A DNA stretch of 8,627 nt from the NCBI GenBank assembly GCA_035509915.1, contig DATKIB010000035.1:1-8627 (forward strand), read 5' to 3'. Shown piece by piece: positions 5,771 through 8,627 of the stretch (its first letter is position 1; every line of letters begins with the position of its first letter). This DNA is from Bog-564 sp035509915 (GTDB taxonomy: Bacteria; Actinomycetota; Acidimicrobiia; Acidimicrobiales; UBA8190). Position numbers and translations under genes: made by a program. The notes under the pieces are model-generated. The model searched no databases and was not told the DNA's origin. It saw nothing but the letters and a program-made list of their open reading frames with translations.

Positions 5771-6820
5771 GTGACCTCCCCGAGCGCCGTTGTCGAGCCG
5801 AAGCCCGTGCACCTGGTCCGCGGCGACGACCCTTCGCTCGTCGCGCAGGGGGTGCAGGACCTGCTGCGCGAGCTTGTCGCAGAGCGTGACCAGTCCACCG
5901 TCGTGGAGGAGCACGGCGCAGCGGAAGAGCTCGACGCCGGTGCGGTGCTCGACGCCCTCACCACGCCGCCGATGCTCACCGACCTGCGGGTCGTGGTGGT
6001 GCGCGACGCGGGACGCCTCTCGTCCGACGATGCGGCTCGCCTGGCCGAGCACCTAGTGGCCCCGGTCGCCGGCGTGATCCTCGTGATCGCGGCGGGCGGC
6101 GGGACTGTTCCCGCGTCCCTCGTCAAGGCCGCGCAGGGCATGGGCGGGGTCCTCGAAACCGCAGTCGGGACGGGCAGGGCGCGCACCCAGTGGATGACCG
6201 ACAGGCTCCGGGAGGCCCCGGTCCGCCTCGACGCCAGGGCCGCCGGCCTCCTAGCCGAGCACCTGGGAGGGGACGTGAGCCGCCTGCGCGGACTTCTCGA
6301 CACCCTGGCTTCGGCATACGGCGAGGGGTCGTCGATAGACGTCTCGCGCCTGGAGCCGTTCCTCGGCGAGGCGGGGGCGGTGGCGCCGTGGGAGCTGACC
6401 GATTCGATCGCCGACGGCGACACCCCCGGGGCGCTCGCGGCGCTCGGGCGTCTTCTCGGAGCGGGCGGCTTCCACCCGTTGGCGGTCCTGGCCGTGCTCC
6501 ACCGCCATTACCAGTCGATGCTGCGGCTCGACGGCTCGGGTGCGACGACGCCCGATGAGGCCGCCGAAAGACTGGGGACGCGAAGCGTCTTCCCGGCGCG
6601 AAAAGCCCTCGAACAGGGTAGGAGCCTCGGCTCGGCGCGCGTGGGCCGTGCGATGGTGCTGCTCGCGGAGGCGGACCTCGACCTGCGCGGCCGGTCGGCC
6701 CTACCGGGGCCGGCGGTGCTCGAGGTGCTGGTCGGGCGGCTCAGCAGGCTCGGCTCGGGACGCCGGGCACCAACCCGGTCGAGGGGCGCGAGAACGACGC
6801 GTGCGCGCACGCGCGGTTAA
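5771..6820 (+). CDS. holA: DNA polymerase III, delta subunit
   Basis: A 349-residue clamp-loader delta subunit, which opens the beta sliding clamp in the replisome. The N-terminal AAA+-like domain begins VHLVRGDDPSLV (13-24) and, as expected for delta, has no P-loop. It has TTPPMLTDLRVVVVRDAGRL (64-83), the position of the usual 'PfF...rvVvv.na' clamp-contact segment. A middle helical domain (ARAAGLLAEHLGGDVSRLRG, about 155-174) and the C-terminal collar domain (LGRLLGAGGFHPLAVLAVLHRHYQ, about 225-248) follow. Residues 324-349 are a low-complexity Arg/Thr/Gly tail that extends past the usual family end. GTG 5771 is the start where homology begins; no Shine-Dalgarno is seen. Position near rpsT and lepA agrees with the conserved neighbourhood. 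It is convergent with the DUF2510 gene. Confidence 0.9.
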   Translation: MTSPSAVVEPKPVHLVRGDDPSLVAQGVQDLLRELVAERDQSTVVEEHGAAEELDAGAVLDALTTPPMLTDLRVVVVRDAGRLSSDDAARLAEHLVAPVAGVILVIAAGGGTVPASLVKAAQGMGGVLETAVGTGRARTQWMTDRLREAPVRLDARAAGLLAEHLGGDVSRLRGLLDTLASAYGEGSSIDVSRLEPFLGEAGAVAPWELTDSIADGDTPGALAALGRLLGAGGFHPLAVLAVLHRHYQSMLRLDGSGATTPDEAAERLGTRSVFPARKALEQGRSLGSARVGRAMVLLAEADLDLRGRSALPGPAVLEVLVGRLSRLGSGRRAPTRSRGARTTRARTRG

Positions 6821-6840
6821 AGGCGTGCGCATGGGCGATC

Positions 6841-6895
6841 GGCGAGTCGAGAAATCCGCTAGTTGCTCGACACCTGGCGGAGGGCTCGACTCGTC
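6841..6895. repeat. Inverted repeat between convergent holA and DUF2510 gene
   Basis: CGAGTCGAG at 6843-6851 pairs perfectly with CTCGACTCG at 6885-6893. A G-T wobble and one further G-C pair extend it to 11 positions. The loop is 33 nt and contains another CTCGAC copy (6866-6871) that can pair with part of the left arm instead. Placed between two converging genes it may serve as a bidirectional transcription end signal, but there is no T tract, so I call only the repeat. The rest of the 6821-6925 gap shows nothing else. Confidence 0.45.
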
Positions 6896-6925
6896 CGGTC
6901 GGTCTGTCCGCGCACGTTCTCAGCC

Positions 6926-7507
6926 TCAGGCGACCGGCGGGTCGGTGGCCTGCTGGCCTGCGTCGGAGACGTGCTCGGTCCAGCGCGTGCCGTCCCAGTA
7001 GCGAAACTCGTGACGGCGGCTCGGGTCCGGCTGCCACGAAGGAGGCGCCTCACCCGCAGCCGCGGCGGGCCCTGCCCAGCGCGCTTCGGGAGGACCCTGG
7101 CCAGCTCCGGGATACGCGGGTGGTGCTCCTCCGGGGTACTCGCCGCCCGGCGCCCCGGTCGCGTAAGGGTCGGCAGGTGGAGTCCCGTAGCCGCCGGGCG
7201 CGCCGTACCCGCCCGGCCCCCACGGCGACCCGTAGCCACCTGTGATCTCTCCGGCCCTTTCGGCCGCCACCAGCTTGGGCCGTGCGGCGGCGAGATAGAC
7301 GATCCCGCTCACTATCGACAGCAGTCCGAACAGCACGAAGAGGACCACTTCCAGCGTGATCCACATCGCCTTGTTGGAGCCTGCCTGCTTCCACTGCCAC
7401 GCCGGCCGCCTGATCATGTCCACGAGGATGAAGACGAAGAAGACGAGCGACACGAGCCCGAGGACGAGGATCCCCCCACCGAACGCCATGGCAGCCAGAA
7501 GCGTCAT
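6926..7507 (-). CDS. Two-TM membrane protein with C-terminal DUF2510 domain
   Basis: A 193-residue protein of unknown function. Two hydrophobic helices lie at about 9-30 and 49-74, joined by a short basic segment (RRPAWQWKQAGSNK); this part loosely resembles DUF2516-like actinobacterial membrane proteins. Residues 89-152 are a disordered linker rich in Gly, Pro, Tyr and Ala. The C-terminus (SWQPDPSRRHEFRYWDGTRW and TEHV, about 157-180) matches DUF2510, a short Trp-rich module with the pattern 'W.pDP.g....RyWDG..WT.hv'. The linker and DUF2510 part probably face the same side of the membrane as the N-terminus. The ATG at 7507 is supported by GGAGG 7 nt upstream. It lies 43 bp downstream of rpsT on the same strand and is probably cotranscribed with it. 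Confidence 0.85.
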   Translation of the reverse strand: MTLLAAMAFGGGILVLGLVSLVFFVFILVDMIRRPAWQWKQAGSNKAMWITLEVVLFVLFGLLSIVSGIVYLAAARPKLVAAERAGEITGGYGSPWGPGGYGAPGGYGTPPADPYATGAPGGEYPGGAPPAYPGAGQGPPEARWAGPAAAAGEAPPSWQPDPSRRHEFRYWDGTRWTEHVSDAGQQATDPPVA

Positions 7508-7514
7508 ACCGAGT

Positions 7515-7519
7515 CCTCC
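7515..7519 (-). promoter_or_regulatory. Strong Shine-Dalgarno of the DUF2510 gene
   Basis: GGAGG on the minus strand with 7 nt spacing to ATG 7507; it is the best ribosome binding site in the window. It can be covered by a CCTCC at 7530-7526 (minus strand) in an alternative hairpin. Confidence 0.65.
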
Positions 7520-7520
7520 A

Positions 7521-7542
7521 CCCTAGGAGGCCGAGCCTAGGG
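7521..7542 (-). repeat. Perfect 7-bp inverted repeat between rpsT and the DUF2510 gene
   Basis: CCCTAGG (7521-7527) and CCTAGGG (7536-7542) form a perfect stem with an 8-nt loop. It starts 8 nt after the rpsT stop and ends one base short of the Shine-Dalgarno of the next gene. There is no T tract, so a simple intrinsic terminator is unlikely; mRNA processing, partial termination or translational control are possible. Confidence 0.5.
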
Positions 7543-7550
7543 CTGCGCGC

Positions 7551-7859
7551 TCACTCCTCGGCGTCGCCGGCGCCAGCAGCGCCATCGGCGCCGGTGGCGG
7601 CCTGGAGCGCGCCCACTCGGCGCATGAGCCTCGACTTGCGGTTGGCGGCCTGGTTGCGGTGGATGACCCCCTGGGCCGCCGCCTTGTCGATCCTCTTGAC
7701 GGCTAGGCGCAGCGCCTCGCCGGCGTCGGCAACGCCTTCCTCGAACGCGCCGACGGCTCGCTTGGTGCGTGTGCGCATCTCGCTACGGACCGACTTGTTG
7801 CGCACACGACGACGCTCGTTCTGGCGGTTCCGCTTGATCTGGCTGCGGATGTTGGCCAC
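7551..7859 (-). CDS. rpsT: 30S ribosomal protein S20
   Basis: A 102-residue protein of the bS20 family, which binds 16S rRNA in the 30S subunit. The N-terminus ANIRSQIKRNRQNERRR (2-18) is diagnostic, and the long basic helices continue through RNKSVRSEMRTRTKRAV, LAVKRIDKAAAQGVIHRNQA and NRKSRLMRRV (73-82). The frame is open 10 codons further upstream, but the GTG at 7859 gives the conserved M-A-N-I start. Residues 89-102 form an Ala/Gly/acidic tail beyond the usual end at about 86-88 residues. No Shine-Dalgarno is visible; a TACCAT -10-like element ends 9 nt before the start. It is divergent from lepA across 35 bp and is followed on the same strand by the DUF2510 gene. Confidence 0.96.
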   Translation of the reverse strand: MANIRSQIKRNRQNERRRVRNKSVRSEMRTRTKRAVGAFEEGVADAGEALRLAVKRIDKAAAQGVIHRNQAANRKSRLMRRVGALQAATGADGAAGAGDAEE

Positions 7860-7868
7860 GGGTCGAAA

Positions 7869-7874
7869 ATGGTA
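7869..7874 (-). promoter_or_regulatory. Putative -10 element of rpsT
   Basis: Minus-strand TACCAT, ending 9 nt before GTG 7859, fits a leaderless or nearly leaderless transcript. It is separated by only 5 bp from the candidate -10 of lepA on the other strand. No good -35 is seen at the usual distance. Confidence 0.4.
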
Positions 7875-7879
7875 GCAGG

Positions 7880-7885
7880 TACGCT
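7880..7885 (+). promoter_or_regulatory. Putative -10 element of lepA
   Basis: TACGCT ends exactly 9 nt before GTG 7895, the same spacing as for rpsT on the opposite strand. Its upstream promoter region would lie within the start of rpsT. Confidence 0.4.
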
Positions 7886-7894
7886 CCAAGCACC

Positions 7895-8627
7895 GTGCTC
7901 GGCACTTCCCGAATCAGAAATTTCTCCATCATCAGCCACGTAGACCACGGGAAGTCGACCCTGTCCGACAGGATCTTGGAGCTGACCGGTGCGGTCGACC
8001 CCCGCCTCATGAGAGAGCAGTACCTCGATTCGATGGACATCGAGCGCGAGCGGGGCATCACCATCAAGGCGCAGAACGTTCGGGTGCACTGGAAGGACCA
8101 CGTGCTTCACCTCATCGACACGCCGGGGCACGTCGATTTCGGCTACGAGGTCAGCCGGTCGCTCGCTGCTTGCGAGGGTGCGGTCCTGCTCGTGGACGCC
8201 TCCCAGGGGATCCAGGCTCAGACATTGGCGACTTCGTACCAGGCGATCGAGCACGACCTCGAGATCGTCGCCGTCCTCAACAAGATCGACCTTCCCGCGG
8301 CCGACCCCGAGCGCTGCGCTTCGGAGATCGAGCGGGTCCTCGGGATCGGCTCGGCGAGCATCCTGCGCATATCGGCAAAGACAGGTGAGGGCGTGGCCGA
8401 CCTGCTCGACGCCGTGGTCGCCCGCGTACCCCCGCCGACAGGGGAGACCGATCGGCCACTGCGGTCGTTGATCTTCGACTCCTCCTACGACCAGTACAGG
8501 GGGGTCGTGAGCTCGGTGCGCGTGATGGAGGGCGTCCTGCGGTCGCGAGCGCGCGTGCGCTACATGCAGGCGGGACAGCTTCAGGAAGTGGAGGAGATAG
8601 GTGTACGTACCCCTGATCCGCAACCGG
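7895..8627 (+). CDS. lepA: Elongation factor 4 (LepA), N-terminal part (3' end outside window)
   Basis: The first 244 residues of the ribosome-associated GTPase LepA/EF4, which acts on translating ribosomes and has been linked to back-translocation and 30S biogenesis. All GTPase motifs are intact: SHVDHGKST (14-22, G1), RGITIK (53-58, G2), DTPGH (75-79, G3), NKID (129-132, G4) and SAKTG (160-164, G5). LepA-type signatures include QYLDSMDIERERGITIKAQ (42-60), VSRSLAACEGAVLLVDASQG (86-105) and, in domain 2, FDSSYDQYRGVV (194-205) and EEIGVRTP. GTG 7895 is chosen because it lies six codons before IRNFSIISH, matching the family start, and 9 nt after a -10-like TACGCT. The frame stays open to the window edge. 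Confidence 0.96.
   Translation, partial: MLGTSRIRNFSIISHVDHGKSTLSDRILELTGAVDPRLMREQYLDSMDIERERGITIKAQNVRVHWKDHVLHLIDTPGHVDFGYEVSRSLAACEGAVLLVDASQGIQAQTLATSYQAIEHDLEIVAVLNKIDLPAADPERCASEIERVLGIGSASILRISAKTGEGVADLLDAVVARVPPPTGETDRPLRSLIFDSSYDQYRGVVSSVRVMEGVLRSRARVRYMQAGQLQEVEEIGVRTPDPQP

Noticed and set aside
4810..6423. 537-codon minus-strand open frame opposite the folP2-like gene and holA
   Set aside because: Long, but it is the antisense of two clear conserved genes; its translation is Arg/Ser-rich with no recognisable domain, a common artefact of GC-rich DNA.
37..6727. Many CTCGAG hexamers across the window
   Set aside because: They fall mostly in Leu-Glu (CTC GAG) codon pairs and reflect GC-rich codon use; no regular spacing that would suggest a regulatory repeat.
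6801..6810. 10-bp palindrome GTGCGCGCAC near the end of holA
   Set aside because: It lies in the Arg-rich coding tail and arises from alternating GC-rich codons; no sign of a regulatory role.
7703..8623. 306-codon minus-strand open frame opposite lepA and rpsT
   Set aside because: It is antisense to the conserved LepA GTPase domain and reads through rpsT in another frame; no known protein features.

Overview
This is a GC-rich chromosomal segment with frequent GTG starts. An F420-type luciferase-like oxidoreductase, a DUF1707-like membrane protein, an actinobacterial-type PAC2 protein, a FolP2-type DHPS homologue and a DUF2510 protein together point to the Actinomycetota, possibly an Acidimicrobiia-like lineage. 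The class is inferred from gene content and not proven. The window looks like ordinary housekeeping chromosome: I see no mobile element, CRISPR array, rRNA or tRNA.

Layout: (1) 3-491 (+), the C-terminal part of leucyl-tRNA synthetase, cut by the window edge. (2) 520-1527 (-), an F420-dependent LLM-class oxidoreductase of the MSMEG_2256 type. (3) 1573-2133 (+), a small membrane-anchored protein with a DUF1707/SHOCT-like domain, whose 3' end overlaps the next gene tail to tail. (4) 2082-2978 (-) PAC2 protein and 2978-4012 (-) ACAD10-like phosphotransferase, a two-gene operon joined by a TGATG stop/start overlap. (5) 4136-4843 (+) thioredoxin-TPR protein, 4885-5727 (+) FolP2-type DHPS homologue and 5771-6820 (+) DNA polymerase III delta subunit, all in one direction. 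(6) 6926-7507 (-) two-TM DUF2510 protein downstream of 7551-7859 (-) rpsT. (7) 7895-8627 (+) lepA, cut by the right edge and divergent from rpsT across only 35 bp.

The order leuS ... holA, rpsT, lepA is a conserved bacterial neighbourhood covering tRNA charging, the replisome clamp loader, the 30S ribosome and the ribosomal back-translocase EF4. In many actinobacteria comEA and comEC lie between leuS and holA; here that interval holds other genes.

No dramatic new system is evident. The most interesting non-gene signal is a repeated start-site layout. Six genes that appear to begin transcription units have a TANNNT -10-like hexamer ending 6-9 nt before the start codon, as expected for leaderless mRNAs. 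Two genes inside operons (folP2-like and DUF2510) instead carry good Shine-Dalgarno sequences. Also notable are the degenerate catalytic loops of the DHPS homologue, back-to-back candidate promoters between rpsT and lepA, and a pair of mutually exclusive hairpins over the ribosome binding site of the DUF2510 gene.
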